A stretch of DNA of 64,000 bases from Burkholderia sp. FERM BP-3421 (GCF_028657905.1 NZ_CP117781.1:2938737-3002736), one strand, 5' to 3'; shown: positions 44,673 through 57,008, counted from the first letter of the stretch. Numbers and translations are program-made. Notes: generated by a model not told the origin, from the sequence alone.

Positions 44673-46601
44673 TCAGGCGCCCGCGAGCGGCACCGTCAGC
44701 GAGGTGCCGACCGGATCGAGCCGCAGCTCCGTGCCCGGCGTCGGCCGCAGGGTCGCTTCATTGTCGCTCGACAGCACGACGAGACCGAGGCGATGGCCGG
44801 GCTCGAGCGTGTAGTCGCGCGGCATGAAGGTCAGTTGCAGATCGTACGGCATGCCTGCGAGCACCGGCTGCGACCACCACATCGACACCGGATTGCGCGC
44901 ATCCGTCCAGGCCCGCGTGACGATCGTCGCGGTGCCGTCCGGCGCGCGATCGACGATCAGCGCGGTCAGGTTCGCCGCGGCCGACAGCGTCACGCGCACC
45001 CGCGCCGTCGGCGTGCCGGAAATGCGGCTTGCCGTCGCGAGCGGTGCGGTCTCGAAACGGCTGCGATGCGCGCCGCTGTCGGTGTTCGCGAGCGTCAGCG
45101 CCGGAATGCGCGCGTCGTCGCTGAACACGGCAAGCGGCCCGCCCGTCGGATAGCGCAGCAGCACCCCTTCCCGGCTGCCGTCGCCGCCCGCGAAGTAGGT
45201 CACCTGCCGCGCACCGCGCGCGGGCCATGCGGCCTCCTTCAGCACGCTGCCGTCGGTCTGCTCGATCACCGCGCCCGGATCGCGCTCGACCCCGTTCGCA
45301 TTGCCGAGCAGGTAGCGCGTGAACCAGCGGTTGACCTGCGCCGGCCACGCCTCGGCGAACGCGGGCCGGCTGCGCGGATCGATATGCTTCGCACGGTGCA
45401 GCCACTGCTGCGTCGGCACGCCCTGGCGGCGCATCGCCAGATACCACGAGGTCGACTGTTCGGTGCGGACGTTGTCGTCGGCCAGCCCCTGCGCGATCAG
45501 CGCGGGCGCGACGGCACGCTCGGTCGGAATCTCCCGCGCGAGCCAGAACGCCGAATAGTCGCCCGTCGCGCGATCCTCGCGCCGCGCCGCTTCGTCGACC
45601 ACCTTCGTGCAGCGCTCCGGATGCGCATTGGTCAGCAGCGCCTTCACGTAGACGTCGACGTCCTCGCCCTGATAGCCCTCCGGCGCGCGCACCAGGCCGC
45701 CCGCGCGGTAATAGCCGTACATGTTGGACAGGCCCGCGATCGGCACGATCGCATCGAGCCCGCGCGTGCGCAGGCTGGCGACCATCTTCGGCAAAGTGCC
45801 GTCGTAGGACACGCCATACATCCCCACGTGCCCGGTCGACCAGCTCGCCACGATCGGCTTGCCCGCCGCGTCCTTCGCGGCCGCGTCGCGACCGAGCCAG
45901 CGGATCACCGACGCCATCGCGACCGACTCCTCGCGCGTCACGATGGTCGGGCAGCCGTCCGAGCCGGCGGTGCCCAGCGAATCCGCATAGACGATCGTGA
46001 AACCGCGCGGCACGAAGTACCCTTCGATCCACGAGCGCGCGGCGGCCGCGACCTCGGCCTGCTGCCGCAGGCGCGACAACGGCGCGGCGCTCGCGATCCG
46101 CGCGTTGACCGACGGCGGATGCGCGCTGCCGTCCAGCTCGACGTCGACGTCGTGGTTGGGGCTGTCCGCCAGATTGTTGTAGTACGGGCTCGCGAGCACG
46201 ATGACCGGCGTGAGCGCGCCGCGATCGGTTTCGGCCGGCCGCACGACGCGGACGTGGATCCGGTCCTTGACGCCGTCGCCGTCGGAATCCACCGGCGTCT
46301 CGACCCAGGCCTGCTCGGTGATGGTCGCGCCCGACAGCGACGGCTGCACCTGCCCGTCGCGGATCACGGGCGGGTATTTGCTGTCGGGCTGCGCCGCATA
46401 CGGCACGCCGGACGGCGATACATGCGGACTGCCGCGCTCGGCGGCAGCGGCAGCGGACGGCGCATCGGCCGCCCGGTTCTGCGCGAGCGACGACGCCGCC
46501 CCGCCCACGCCGCCGTCATCGCCGCCGCACGCGGCCAGCAACGCGGCGGCGCCCAGCGCGGCGAGCCAGGGCCGCGCCGCTTGTCTTGCTTGATGTTTCA
46601 T
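44673..46601 (-). CDS. Lipoprotein S15-family peptidase (Xaa-Pro dipeptidyl-peptidase / CocE-NonD type)
   Basis: A 642-residue protein with a lipoprotein signal (AALGAAALLAACGGDD). The alpha/beta hydrolase core has S265 in GMYGVSYDG, an Asp in AQGLADDNVRTEQ and a His in HRAKHIDP. The C-terminal 200 residues form the jelly-roll (AARQVTYFAGGDG..., LEPGHRLGLVVLSSD) of X-Pro dipeptidyl-peptidases. It should release Xaa-Pro dipeptides at the envelope. Adjacent to an exported subtilase in the same orientation. Confidence 0.85.
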   Translation of the reverse strand: MKHQARQAARPWLAALGAAALLAACGGDDGGVGGAASSLAQNRAADAPSAAAAAERGSPHVSPSGVPYAAQPDSKYPPVIRDGQVQPSLSGATITEQAWVETPVDSDGDGVKDRIHVRVVRPAETDRGALTPVIVLASPYYNNLADSPNHDVDVELDGSAHPPSVNARIASAAPLSRLRQQAEVAAAARSWIEGYFVPRGFTIVYADSLGTAGSDGCPTIVTREESVAMASVIRWLGRDAAAKDAAGKPIVASWSTGHVGMYGVSYDGTLPKMVASLRTRGLDAIVPIAGLSNMYGYYRAGGLVRAPEGYQGEDVDVYVKALLTNAHPERCTKVVDEAARREDRATGDYSAFWLAREIPTERAVAPALIAQGLADDNVRTEQSTSWYLAMRRQGVPTQQWLHRAKHIDPRSRPAFAEAWPAQVNRWFTRYLLGNANGVERDPGAVIEQTDGSVLKEAAWPARGARQVTYFAGGDGSREGVLLRYPTGGPLAVFSDDARIPALTLANTDSGAHRSRFETAPLATASRISGTPTARVRVTLSAAANLTALIVDRAPDGTATIVTRAWTDARNPVSMWWSQPVLAGMPYDLQLTFMPRDYTLEPGHRLGLVVLSSDNEATLRPTPGTELRLDPVGTSLTVPLAGA

Positions 46602-46742
46602 TGAATCCCCCTTGGTTCTCGTTGATATGAACGCCGGATCGTGTCCGGTCGTTCCGACGCCTCGATCGTCCCGCCTGCCGCCCGCCGCACCGGAGCACCC
46701 GGCGCGGCGGGCCGCGGCGACACACCACCGTCGCCGCCCCGC

Positions 46743-48287
46743 TTATTGCGCGGCCGACGAAACCGCCGCGCCCGCGTCGAGCAGCCCAGCGCCGCACGTG
46801 CTGGTCGTGCAGCCCGAGCCGCTCGGGAAGCGCCGCGCGCTCGCCTGCAGCTTCTGCAGCACCTGCGCGGGCGTCAGCGACGGGTTCGCCGCGAGCATCA
46901 GCGCCACCGTGCCCGCCACGTGCGGCGTGGACATGCTGGTGCCGTTGTAGCTCGCGTAGCTGTCCTCCGCCGGACCCTTGCGCCCGCTGTTCAACGTCGA
47001 CAGGATGCCGACGCCCGGCGCGGAGATCTTCACGATCGAGCCGTAGTTGCTGAAGCTCGCGCGCCGGCCGTTGCTGTCGGTCGCGCCCACGGTGATCACG
47101 CCCTGGCAGTTGGCCGGTTGCGAACTGGCAGCCTGCGCGTTCTCGTTACCCGCCGCCACCACGACCACCGAGCCCTTCGCGGTCACTTCGTTGATCGCGC
47201 TCTGATAGCTGCGGCTGCAACTGTTCGCCCGGCCGCCCAGGCTGAAGTTCAGCACCCGCGCCGGATTGCGGTTGACGGGCGCGCCCGGCACCGAGAGGCC
47301 GGCCGCCCAGCGCATGCCGTCCACGATGTCGCTCAGCGTGCCGCCGCACTTGCCGAGCACGCGCACCGGCAGCACCTTGCCCTTCCACGAGATCCCCGCG
47401 ACGCCCGCGCCGTTGTTGCTGACCGTCGTGCCGGCCACGTGGGTGCCATGCCACGATGCGGTCGGATAGGTGTTGCCCGATTGATCGACGTTGCACCGGT
47501 AGAACGGCCCGGAGGGATCGTCGACCTCCTGCTGCGTCAACCAGTCGCCCGGATCCGATGCATCGGCGTCGCGGCCGCCGCCATCGTTCGCGCCCGCCGT
47601 GTCGCTGACGAAGTCATAGCCCGGCAGCAGATTCGCGGCGAGATCCGCATGCGGGCGATAGCCGGTATCGACCACCGCCACCACGATCTTGTCGGAGCCC
47701 GTGGTCCGGTCCCAGGCGGCCGGCAGGTTCGCGCCGCCGACCGGGTTGAAGTAACCCCACTGCTCGCTGTAGCGCGTGTCGTTCGGCGTGAGCAGCGCGC
47801 GCAGCCGCACGTCCGGCTCCGCATACTCGACGGCGCCGTCGGCCGCGAAATCGCGCGCGAGCGCCTCGGCCTCGGCCGCCGTCACCTGTCGCTGCAAGGC
47901 CAGCACGGTCGCGCCGCCCGACATGTCGCGCTTCACGCGCACGCCGGCGGCCGGATCCGCCGCATTGCCGGGCGCCGCCGCGGCCGCCGCGCCGAACGCG
48001 CGACTCGCCGCCCGCGTACGCCGCGCCGCCAGCACGCGATCGATCACCGCATCGATGCCCGCCGCCTGAGGTGTGCCCGCTTGCGCTCCGCCCGTTGCGG
48101 ACGCGGCGCCGCGCGCAGCCTGCGCGGCGGGCCGCAGCTTCACGATCAGCTGGTTGACCGGGCCTGCGCCGCTGCTCGTCGCGGCCGGCCGATCTCCCAC
48201 GTCCGCGTGTGCGACGGACGTCGTCATTGCGCAGGCAAGCGCAACACCAATCGACATGTATGAAGTAGTCCGAAACAATGAGTGCAT
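46743..48287 (-). CDS. Secreted S8 family serine protease (subtilase)
   Basis: A 514-residue pre-pro-subtilase. GAGGGG eight bases upstream fixes the ATG at 48287. Signal peptide MSIGVALACAMTTSVAHA, a pro-region to about residue 170, then the catalytic triad D207 (VVAVVDTGY), H280 (SWHGTHVAG) and S451 (GTSMSTPHVAG). Several Cys pairs suggest disulfides. No C-terminal P-domain or autotransporter, so it should be released by the type II pathway. Confidence 0.9.
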   Translation of the reverse strand: MHSLFRTTSYMSIGVALACAMTTSVAHADVGDRPAATSSGAGPVNQLIVKLRPAAQAARGAASATGGAQAGTPQAAGIDAVIDRVLAARRTRAASRAFGAAAAAAPGNAADPAAGVRVKRDMSGGATVLALQRQVTAAEAEALARDFAADGAVEYAEPDVRLRALLTPNDTRYSEQWGYFNPVGGANLPAAWDRTTGSDKIVVAVVDTGYRPHADLAANLLPGYDFVSDTAGANDGGGRDADASDPGDWLTQQEVDDPSGPFYRCNVDQSGNTYPTASWHGTHVAGTTVSNNGAGVAGISWKGKVLPVRVLGKCGGTLSDIVDGMRWAAGLSVPGAPVNRNPARVLNFSLGGRANSCSRSYQSAINEVTAKGSVVVVAAGNENAQAASSQPANCQGVITVGATDSNGRRASFSNYGSIVKISAPGVGILSTLNSGRKGPAEDSYASYNGTSMSTPHVAGTVALMLAANPSLTPAQVLQKLQASARRFPSGSGCTTSTCGAGLLDAGAAVSSAAQ

Positions 48288-49025
48288 ATCAATACCCCTC
48301 AGTAAAGACATCGACAAAATGAATCGGGATCGCGGCGCGTGGCCGTCGCCCTGTTGCAACCGGCGTGCATTGCCGCGGGCCGCGACCTGACGGCCGGGAC
48401 CGGAGCATGACTGCGCCGCCGGGAAACGAATGCGGAGGATCGGGGCGTCCCGCCACGTGCGCAGGACACCCCGTCTTCCGTCGGATCATATAAGCCGGGG
48501 TGAATCGGCATGAAAGCCGCCCGGTCTGACTTGCTCTCTCAGGTTCTGCTGGCACTTCCGTGCGCGGACGCGACGGGCAGGCCAGGCGCAATATGCCCGG
48601 TCGGCCATGGGTTCGTCACGTCCGCGCGGTTCAGCTGCGGCGTCGCCGCGATTCTCGAGGCCCTCGTGATATCGCCGGCCGCGCGACGACGCGCAGCCAA
48701 TCCAGTTCTCACTATTAGTATTTCTAAATAAATGCTATCGGGATCGCACCGCGCCGAAGCCCGCCAACCGCCTGAACCATCCGGATCAAGCGGCCCTCAT
48801 TGGCTCACTTCTTGTGCTCGCACTGCTTTCCAGGAGCTTGCACAACGTTATCTTGATGAAATAACCGTGTCAAACTTTTTTAGATGAAAACAAAAAAAGT
48901 TTCTCGTGCGGTGCAGCAAGAAATTACCCCGCGCATATATTCTTATTATGTTTTTGTGTCCGAAGCAAAACCGGCATGGCGCGACGCTGCGCCGGCCGGA
49001 CCCGGCAGCCCACGGGCTCAAGGGC
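48288..49025. other. AT-rich intergenic region upstream of the S8 protease
   Basis: No supported gene. Positions 48840-48965 are AT-rich. On the minus strand AAAAAAGTTTGAC (48881-48869), followed by a GGTTATTTC...GATAACGTT stretch, resembles the 1845-1900 region upstream of the S53 peptidase in the same relative orientation. Confidence 0.4.
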
Positions 49026-49538
49026 TCAATCGCGCTCGACCACGTAGTACCAGTCGGGGGCGATGCGCTTCACGTCCGCGCGCTCGGGCAATGACGCAGT
49101 TTCCACCGCGTAGATGTAAGACGCATGACAGGTCGTGCAAGCCACGCCGACCTCGACATGCTCGACCCGGGTGCCGCGATAGTCGACGTTGATCCGCTCC
49201 ACGTCGAGGCCGGTCCGCCGGACCGCATCGCGCACGCGCGTGAAGAGCCGCTCGCCCTGCGCGTCGAACGGCTTCGCCGCGCCCTCGAACAGGTTGCAGG
49301 TGCGGGTCTCGTTGTTGGTGCTGTAGTTGCCTTCCGGCGTGGCCAGATTGCGGCACCAGTCCTGGTCCCGGTAGGCGCTGACGTGGTGGGCCTTCAAGAC
49401 CGTCACGAGCGCGTCGAGCTTCGGCGCGACCGCGCCGGCCGCCGGGTCGCCGGCCGCCGTCGCCCATGCATAGGCGGCCGCGCAGACGAGCAGGGTGGCG
49501 CCGAGCGCGGCGCCGGTTCGTTGGGTGGCTTTACTCAT
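49026..49538 (-). CDS. Exported protein with CxxCH motif, putative immunity protein
   Basis: A 170-residue protein with a signal peptide (GATLLVCAAAYAWATAAG) so it is periplasmic. It contains WCRNL, TCNLFEG and VACTTCHASYIY; CTTCH is a c-type heme-attachment motif. Its start overlaps the toxin gene by 8 bp, the position expected for a cognate immunity gene. A heme-binding immunity protein would be unusual. The role is inferred only from position. Confidence 0.5.
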   Translation of the reverse strand: MSKATQRTGAALGATLLVCAAAYAWATAAGDPAAGAVAPKLDALVTVLKAHHVSAYRDQDWCRNLATPEGNYSTNNETRTCNLFEGAAKPFDAQGERLFTRVRDAVRRTGLDVERINVDYRGTRVEHVEVGVACTTCHASYIYAVETASLPERADVKRIAPDWYYVVERD

Positions 49539-50319
49539 GATGTCCGCAGAGATGGATGCGCTTCGCGCCCTCGTGCGCGTCGCCCCAGGGCACCGGCACG
49601 GCGGCGATCCGGTCGAGCAGCTGGCCGACGGTCAGCGCGGCCGGCTTGACCGCCGCGTAGAGATCGATGCCGAGCTGGATCGAGGTGTGATCCTGGATGT
49701 CGTCGCCGGTCGCGGGCCATGCGCCGTTTTCCGGATGGTCTTGAACGGGCCGGCCGTGCCACTTGTCATCGGCGATCTGCGCGAGCGCCGCGCCGTTGAT
49801 CAGCTCTTCCCCGGTGAACCCGACCGCGACGCCGACATACCCGTAGTGGATGTTCGACCAGATGTCGTAGTAGTAGTCGTACTGGCCGTACTTGTGCCAG
49901 GGCGTGAACTTGCCGCCCGGACGGAATTTCTGTCGCAGGATCGGCTTGTGATCCCACGGACGGCCGGGCGCGACCATCTTGGTCCACAACGTGTAGGCGG
50001 CCGTCTTCTGGCTCGCGGCCATGCCGTTGCCGCCGCTCATCGCGCTCGGCGAGATCACGAGCCGCTTGTACCACGGCAATGCACTCCACTCATCCAGCCC
50101 GCGCTTCGGGTCGAAACTGTTGAACATGAGAATCTGCTTGCCTTCCGGCGTGAACGGATTCTTCTTCATCTCGCTGACCATGAACTCCGCGACCGGCACC
50201 GCATCGTTCGGGTGGTCGCATACCGTGACCAGCTTCAGGTCGGTGTCTTCGAACGGCGTCGTGTGCAGCGCCGCGACGAGCCGCATCGGCTTGCCGTTCT
50301 GGCCCAGGATCCCGCTCAT
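49531..50319 (-). CDS. Polymorphic toxin type 44 (Ntox44) domain effector
   Basis: A 262-residue protein. The C-terminal half has GRPWDHKPILR, YYYDIWSNIHYGYVGVAVGF, the acidic-polar DDIQDHTSIQLGIDLY and a final HLCGHH, the conserved core of Ntox44, a predicted nuclease-like toxin of type VI and contact-dependent systems. The N-terminal part (VTVCDHPNDAVPVAEFMVSE) is not assigned. It overlaps the PAAR gene (ATGA), so the PAAR protein should be its delivery partner. Confidence 0.75.
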   Translation of the reverse strand: MSGILGQNGKPMRLVAALHTTPFEDTDLKLVTVCDHPNDAVPVAEFMVSEMKKNPFTPEGKQILMFNSFDPKRGLDEWSALPWYKRLVISPSAMSGGNGMAASQKTAAYTLWTKMVAPGRPWDHKPILRQKFRPGGKFTPWHKYGQYDYYYDIWSNIHYGYVGVAVGFTGEELINGAALAQIADDKWHGRPVQDHPENGAWPATGDDIQDHTSIQLGIDLYAAVKPAALTVGQLLDRIAAVPVPWGDAHEGAKRIHLCGHHE

Positions 50320-50828
50320 GACGCGTCCTCGACGTAGATGCGGACATGCTCGGCATCGAGCGTCTGCTTGAGGAGGTGGGTCTGCCCCTGCGCATCGGTC
50401 ACGCCGTGCTCGACCGAGCCGTCGGCGCGCTCGATCGCGTAGGCCAGGTTCGGCAGCGGCTCGCCGGTGTCGACGCCGCGCAGCACGTAGCGATCGTCGT
50501 ACTTGCCCTCGACCCAGGCGCCGTCGTCGGTCTGGTAGAACGCGGTCGGCCCCGCGCCGCTGCTGTTGGCGATGCCGTGGACGTCGTTCAGCGTCGAGAT
50601 CAGCGGGCAGCCGCCCGTGGTCTTGTCGCCGTGGACGAGTTGCGACTTGCCGCCCGGCAGCATCGATTGCGCATGGCTCGCGATCCCGTGGCAATTCTTC
50701 CGGCACGCGATCTTCGCGCCGTCATTGGCGAGCTGCCGGCCGTGGCTCGCGCAGGTCGAATCGCCGTCGACCACGACGCCGCCGCATGCGGCCTGATCGC
50801 CGACCCGAATCCAGCCCAGGATATTCAT
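50316..50828 (-). CDS. PAAR-domain protein (type VI secretion spike tip)
   Basis: A 170-residue protein. Residues 1-90 are a PAAR domain (GWIRVGDQAACGGVVVDGDS, ARKN-like ACRKNCHG, LVHGDKTTGGCPLIST) that would cap a VgrG spike. The C-terminal 70 residues (YVLRGVDTGEPLPNLAYAIE, GVTDAQGQTHLL) form a small beta domain seen after PAAR in Burkholderia effectors. First gene of a PAAR-toxin-immunity unit; no other type VI genes are near. Confidence 0.8.
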   Translation of the reverse strand: MNILGWIRVGDQAACGGVVVDGDSTCASHGRQLANDGAKIACRKNCHGIASHAQSMLPGGKSQLVHGDKTTGGCPLISTLNDVHGIANSSGAGPTAFYQTDDGAWVEGKYDDRYVLRGVDTGEPLPNLAYAIERADGSVEHGVTDAQGQTHLLKQTLDAEHVRIYVEDAS

Positions 50829-51180
50829 GACCGCCCCCGCGCGTCCGTCATCGGGTACGACGGCGACGCGACGCCGCGCGCTGCGTGACTTTTACCGCCC
50901 TGCATGGTGCCCTCTCATCGGCTTTGTTGTTGCGGCATTTTACCAAGATGAAAGGGCGGTCCGGCACCGTCCGCGCATGCTCGCGGGGGTGTTTTCGCGC
51001 TTCGGCGGCCGCCTCGCGCGCGGCCTGCGGCGGTTGTGCGATCGCAGCTCGGCCAATCGGCCTTCATGACGCGCGGAACGGGTACGCTTTACTCGCCAGG
51101 CCCGCTCATGTCGGCACATTTTTCCGACCCCGGCGATCCAGCGCCCGGGCCGGCCGCGCACACGGCCGGCCCGCGTGCGT
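50829..51180. other. Intergenic region with maeB-side hairpin
   Basis: About 350 bp, no gene. It should carry the promoter of the leftward PAAR operon and ends in the hairpin at 51147-51172. Confidence 0.4.
51147..51172 (-). terminator. Hairpin downstream of maeB
   Basis: A 10-bp perfect GC stem (51147-51156 with 51163-51172) and 6-nt loop, 9 bp beyond the maeB stop. No T-tract. Confidence 0.5.
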
Positions 51181-53463
<2,283 letters not shown>

Positions 53464-53601
53464 CTGCTCCTCTCCTCTACTCCGTGCGCCGGGCGGGTCC
53501 CGGCGTCCATCGATGCGGCCATTCTAGGGAGCGGGCATAAGTGTTTTATTTTGAATTAGTATGGGGCCATTATGTTTACCTGATGACGCAGGGGCGCGGA
53601 C

Positions 53602-54582
53602 GTGCGAATCGATCCGGATGAAGTCAAGCGGCGCCTGAATACGCGCCTGAAGATGCGGCACCTGATGCTGTTGCTGCAGATCCGCCAGCACGGCTCGCTG
53701 ACGCGCGTGGCCGAGCACATGGCGAGCAGCCAGCCGGCCGTCACCAATGCGCTCGCCGAGCTGGAAGGCATGTTCGGCGGGCCGCTGTTCGAGCGCTCGT
53801 CGCGCGGGATGACGCCCACCGCGCTCGGCCAGGTGGTGCTCGCGCGCGCGCAGGCCATGCTGCACGACCTCGACCACCTGACCCGCGACATCGAGGCGCT
53901 CGCGGCCGGACACGCGACGCGGCTCCATATCGGCGTGATCCCATTCATCTCGGGGCGCACGCTCGCGGCGGCGATCCGCGACACCCAGGCACGCCTGCCG
54001 CGACGGCTCACGATGACGATCCACGAAGGCACCAGCGACGCGCTGATCGCGCAGCTGCGCGATCACACGCTCGACATCGTGATCGGGCGCGCGTCATCGA
54101 CCGTCGATCTCGATCAGTTGCAGTTCGAGGTGCTGCACCGGCAGAAGCCGCGCCTGATCGCGAGCCGGCGTCTCGCCGCGCGGCTCGCGCGCCACGCGCC
54201 CGACTGGCGCAAGCTGGTCGAGCTGGACTGGATCCTCGGCGCGCCACACACGCCGATGCGCGAACAGATCGCCGACCTGTTCCTGCATGCGGGCGTCGCC
54301 TCGCCGGTGCCGATCGTCGAGAGCTATACGTCGCGGCTCATCGGCGAGATGATCGTCGCGAACGAGAACGCGGTGTCGATCGTACCCGCCGACATCGCCG
54401 AGGAACTGGTGCATATCGCGGGGGTGGCGATCGTGCCGTATACGCTCGACTGGACGCTGCCGCCCGTCGCGGCGTTTACGCGCGTCGGGCCGCCGCGCGA
54501 GGTGGATACGCTGTTCGCGCAGGCCTTGCGGGCGTTGTATCAGGCGGAGGAAGGGAAAACCGGCGCGTCGCCCGGAAGGTGA
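53602..54582 (+). CDS. LysR-family transcriptional regulator divergent from maeB
   Basis: A 326-residue GbpR/CbbR-like LysR protein: LKMRHLMLLLQIRQHGSLT, SSQPAVTNALAELEGMFGGP, then an effector domain (LHIGVIPFISGRTLAAAI). The start is a GTG at 53602 with a weak ribosome site. The 138-bp divergent gap to maeB makes maeB a candidate target. Confidence 0.83.
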   Translation: MRIDPDEVKRRLNTRLKMRHLMLLLQIRQHGSLTRVAEHMASSQPAVTNALAELEGMFGGPLFERSSRGMTPTALGQVVLARAQAMLHDLDHLTRDIEALAAGHATRLHIGVIPFISGRTLAAAIRDTQARLPRRLTMTIHEGTSDALIAQLRDHTLDIVIGRASSTVDLDQLQFEVLHRQKPRLIASRRLAARLARHAPDWRKLVELDWILGAPHTPMREQIADLFLHAGVASPVPIVESYTSRLIGEMIVANENAVSIVPADIAEELVHIAGVAIVPYTLDWTLPPVAAFTRVGPPREVDTLFAQALRALYQAEEGKTGASPGR

Positions 54583-54969
54583 ACCCGCGCGCGGACGCGG
54601 GCGATCGATGCGCGTCACGCCGGGTCATCGCGGGCCTGGGACCAATCGTTGCTTCAGCAACCATACCGACCGTCGACCCATGAAGGGAAAAGGGCCGCGA
54701 GTGAATTCCGTGGGCGGGCGGCAGGAAAGAAATGGTTTCGGCACGGACCGCGTCCGGCCAAGTCAGGCGCTTCAGCGTCATATCGCGGGGATCGCCCCAT
54801 CACGAGATCCCGCTTGGCTCATCGCGATGCGGCCGGCATGGCCGATCAAGCGTTGTTGCATTCGTCGCGCCGTGGGCGAAACGCATGAACCATGGTCTTC
54901 ACGAGCCGCGCGTCGGCGCGATCGAGAGGCCAGTCGCGCGCACCACGCGCAGCCGGCCTTGTCCGCGTG
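54583..54969. other. Intergenic region, no gene seen
   Basis: Between convergent genes. No protein-like frame, RNA gene or clear terminator recognised. Confidence 0.4.
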
Positions 54970-55260
54970 TTACGCAGTCGTATTGACGTTGCTCCCCAAC
55001 GCCGAGCCGTCGAGCGCATAGGTCGCCGCGGTCGATGCGTTGGTCGTGCCCGTCTGCGTGCCGAGCAGGGACAGGATGCCGCTCGACGTATTTGACGTAC
55101 TCGACGTGCCGTCCGTCGTGCTCGACGACGCCTCGACCCCACCGTGATGGCCGTGCGCGTGCCGGCCTCGCCGGACGGCCGAGCCGCCGCCGGCCTGCTG
55201 GGTCGAACCACTCTGCTGGAGCGGATAGGTGCTGCCGGATGAAATCCCCGAAATGGACAT
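54970..55260 (-). CDS. Small Ser/Gly/Thr-rich protein
   Basis: A 96-residue low-complexity protein: MSISGISSGSTYPLQQSGS, then RRGRHAHGHHGG and a Ser/Thr-rich tail ending ALGSNVNTTA. GAGG lies 9 nt before the ATG at 55260. Similar small proteins occur in Burkholderia as hypotheticals; the His-rich patch might bind metal. Function unknown. Confidence 0.55.
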   Translation of the reverse strand: MSISGISSGSTYPLQQSGSTQQAGGGSAVRRGRHAHGHHGGVEASSSTTDGTSSTSNTSSGILSLLGTQTGTTNASTAATYALDGSALGSNVNTTA

Positions 55261-55563
55261 GATGCGCCTCGCGTTCTGATTTGAAGGTAGCCGTAAGATT
55301 CGTGGGTTCGCGTGGTCTCCTCGCGAACCCGCCCAGTGTGCGTCAAACGCGCCTTTCAATTCAAAAGCGCCCGTAGGCTGCCTGTTTGCCCCCGCATTAC
55401 CGGGCGTTACCCATCGCGATGGTCGTAAGCACCGGTAACTTTCCCGGTCCTCGGGCATGCCACGCACTGCTATGTTTCGTCGGGTCGCGTGCCACGCGCC
55501 TCCACCCGTCATCGTCGTCTGCGCGCACGCCCTTGCAGCGGGCATACAGCGCGCCCAGCCATC
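55261..55563. other. Divergent intergenic region, no gene seen
   Basis: About 300 bp between the small leftward protein and the TPR gene; likely only promoters, none assigned. Confidence 0.4.
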
Positions 55564-56957
55564 ATGTCCATCGATCATTTTCTCGCGCTTGCCTCTTCGC
55601 ACCAGCAGGCAGGCCAGCTCGACCTCGCGGAACGCCACTATCGCCAGGCGCTCGGTCTCGCCCCCGGTCATCGGGACGCCTGCCTCGGCCTCGCCCACGC
55701 TGATCCGCGCCAATCGCTTCGACGAAGCGATCGGTTATCTGCAACTCCTGCTGCACGACACCGCCGACACGGTCGCCGTCCACCAGCAGCTCCGGGCTCG
55801 CCCAGGCCTGCGCCGGCCGCCATGCGCTCGCGCTCGAACACTTCAACCGGGTGCTCGAACAAACGCCGGACGATCCGGCGATCCTGCATCTCGTCGCCAA
55901 TCTCCAGCAGGCGCTGGGGCTCGACGACGCGGCGCGCGCGAGCTACCGCCGCGCGCTCGATCTTCAGCCGCTCGTCGTCGTGCCGGCCACCGTATCGCCG
56001 CCGGCATTCCGCGCGCTGTTCCTGTTCGCGCCCGGCGCGGGCAACACGCCGTTCCAGTTCCTCGTCGAGCACGCACCGTTCGAAAGCAAGGTCCTCACGC
56101 TGCTGCCCGATCTCGATTACGACATCGCACGCTGCCGCGCCGAGGCGGACGTGGTCGTCAACCTCATCTCCGACGTCGACCGCAGCCTGGCGCTGCTCGC
56201 GCCCGCCCAGGCGCTGGCGGAGCAACTGGGGCTGCCGATCGTGAATCCGGCGGACCGCGTCGCGCAAACGGATCGCGAGACGATCGCGCGGCGTCTTGCG
56301 CACCTGCCGGGCTGCGAGGTTCCGCAAACGCGCCGCCGCCACGCGGCCGACCTGCGCGCACTCGACTTCCCGCCGGCGTTCCCGCTGCTGGCAAGACCCG
56401 CGGGCACGCACGGCGGCGACGATTTCGAGAAGATGGACGACGCCGCGCAACTGCGGGCCTTCGTGGCGCAGCGCGTCGACCAGGACTACTACCTGACGCC
56501 GTACGTCGATTACCGCTCGGACGACGGCCTGTTCCGCAAGTATCGCTTCCTGTTCGTCGGCGCTGCGATCCTGCCGTACCACCTCGCGATCGGCGAGCAC
56601 TGGAAGGTCCATCACGCGACGACGCAGATGGCCGCCCACGCGTGGATGCAGCACGAGGAAGCCGCGTTCCTCGACGCACCGTGGGGCGTGTTCGATGCGT
56701 CGCAGCGCGCGGCGCTGCACGCGATCCGCGACACGATCGGTCTCGACTACTTCGGGATCGACTGCGCGCTCGCGCGCGACGGCGCGCTCGTCGTGTTCGA
56801 GGTCAACGCGAGCATGCTCGTGCATGGGAACAACCCGCAGTTCCCCTACAAGACGGATGCGGTGGAACGAATCCGGCGGGCTTTTCATGCACTGCTGGCC
56901 GAGCGCGCGCGGACGCGGCCGCCGAAAGCCGTCGCGCATGCGGGCAGCGCGTCATAA
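55564..56957 (+). pseudogene. TPR / ATP-grasp-like protein gene with two frameshifts
   Basis: Three consecutive plus frames make one protein: MSIDHFLALASSHQQAGQLD (TPR), then TLIRANRFDEAIGYLQLLLH after a shift near 55700, then AGRHALALEHFNRVLEQTPD after a shift near 55795, and on through an intact ATP-grasp-like C-terminal domain (FPLLARPAGTHGGDDFEKMD, GIDCALARDGALVVFEVNAS). Each shift fits one missing base. Either the gene is damaged or the sequence has errors; a shorter product could start at the ATG at 55851. Confidence 0.7.
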
Positions 56958-57008
56958 CGCGACGTCCGCTCGGGCCTCAGGCCGGGCTCGTCGAGCCGCC
57001 GCGCGGCC

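Noticed and set aside
44352..46604. A 750-codon plus-strand open frame opposite the S15 peptidase
   Set aside because: Shadow of the minus-strand hydrolase, which has signal peptide and catalytic motifs.
48510..48731. A 73-codon plus-strand frame starting at 48510
   Set aside because: No ribosome site, no recognisable content and poor codon pattern in an intergenic region.
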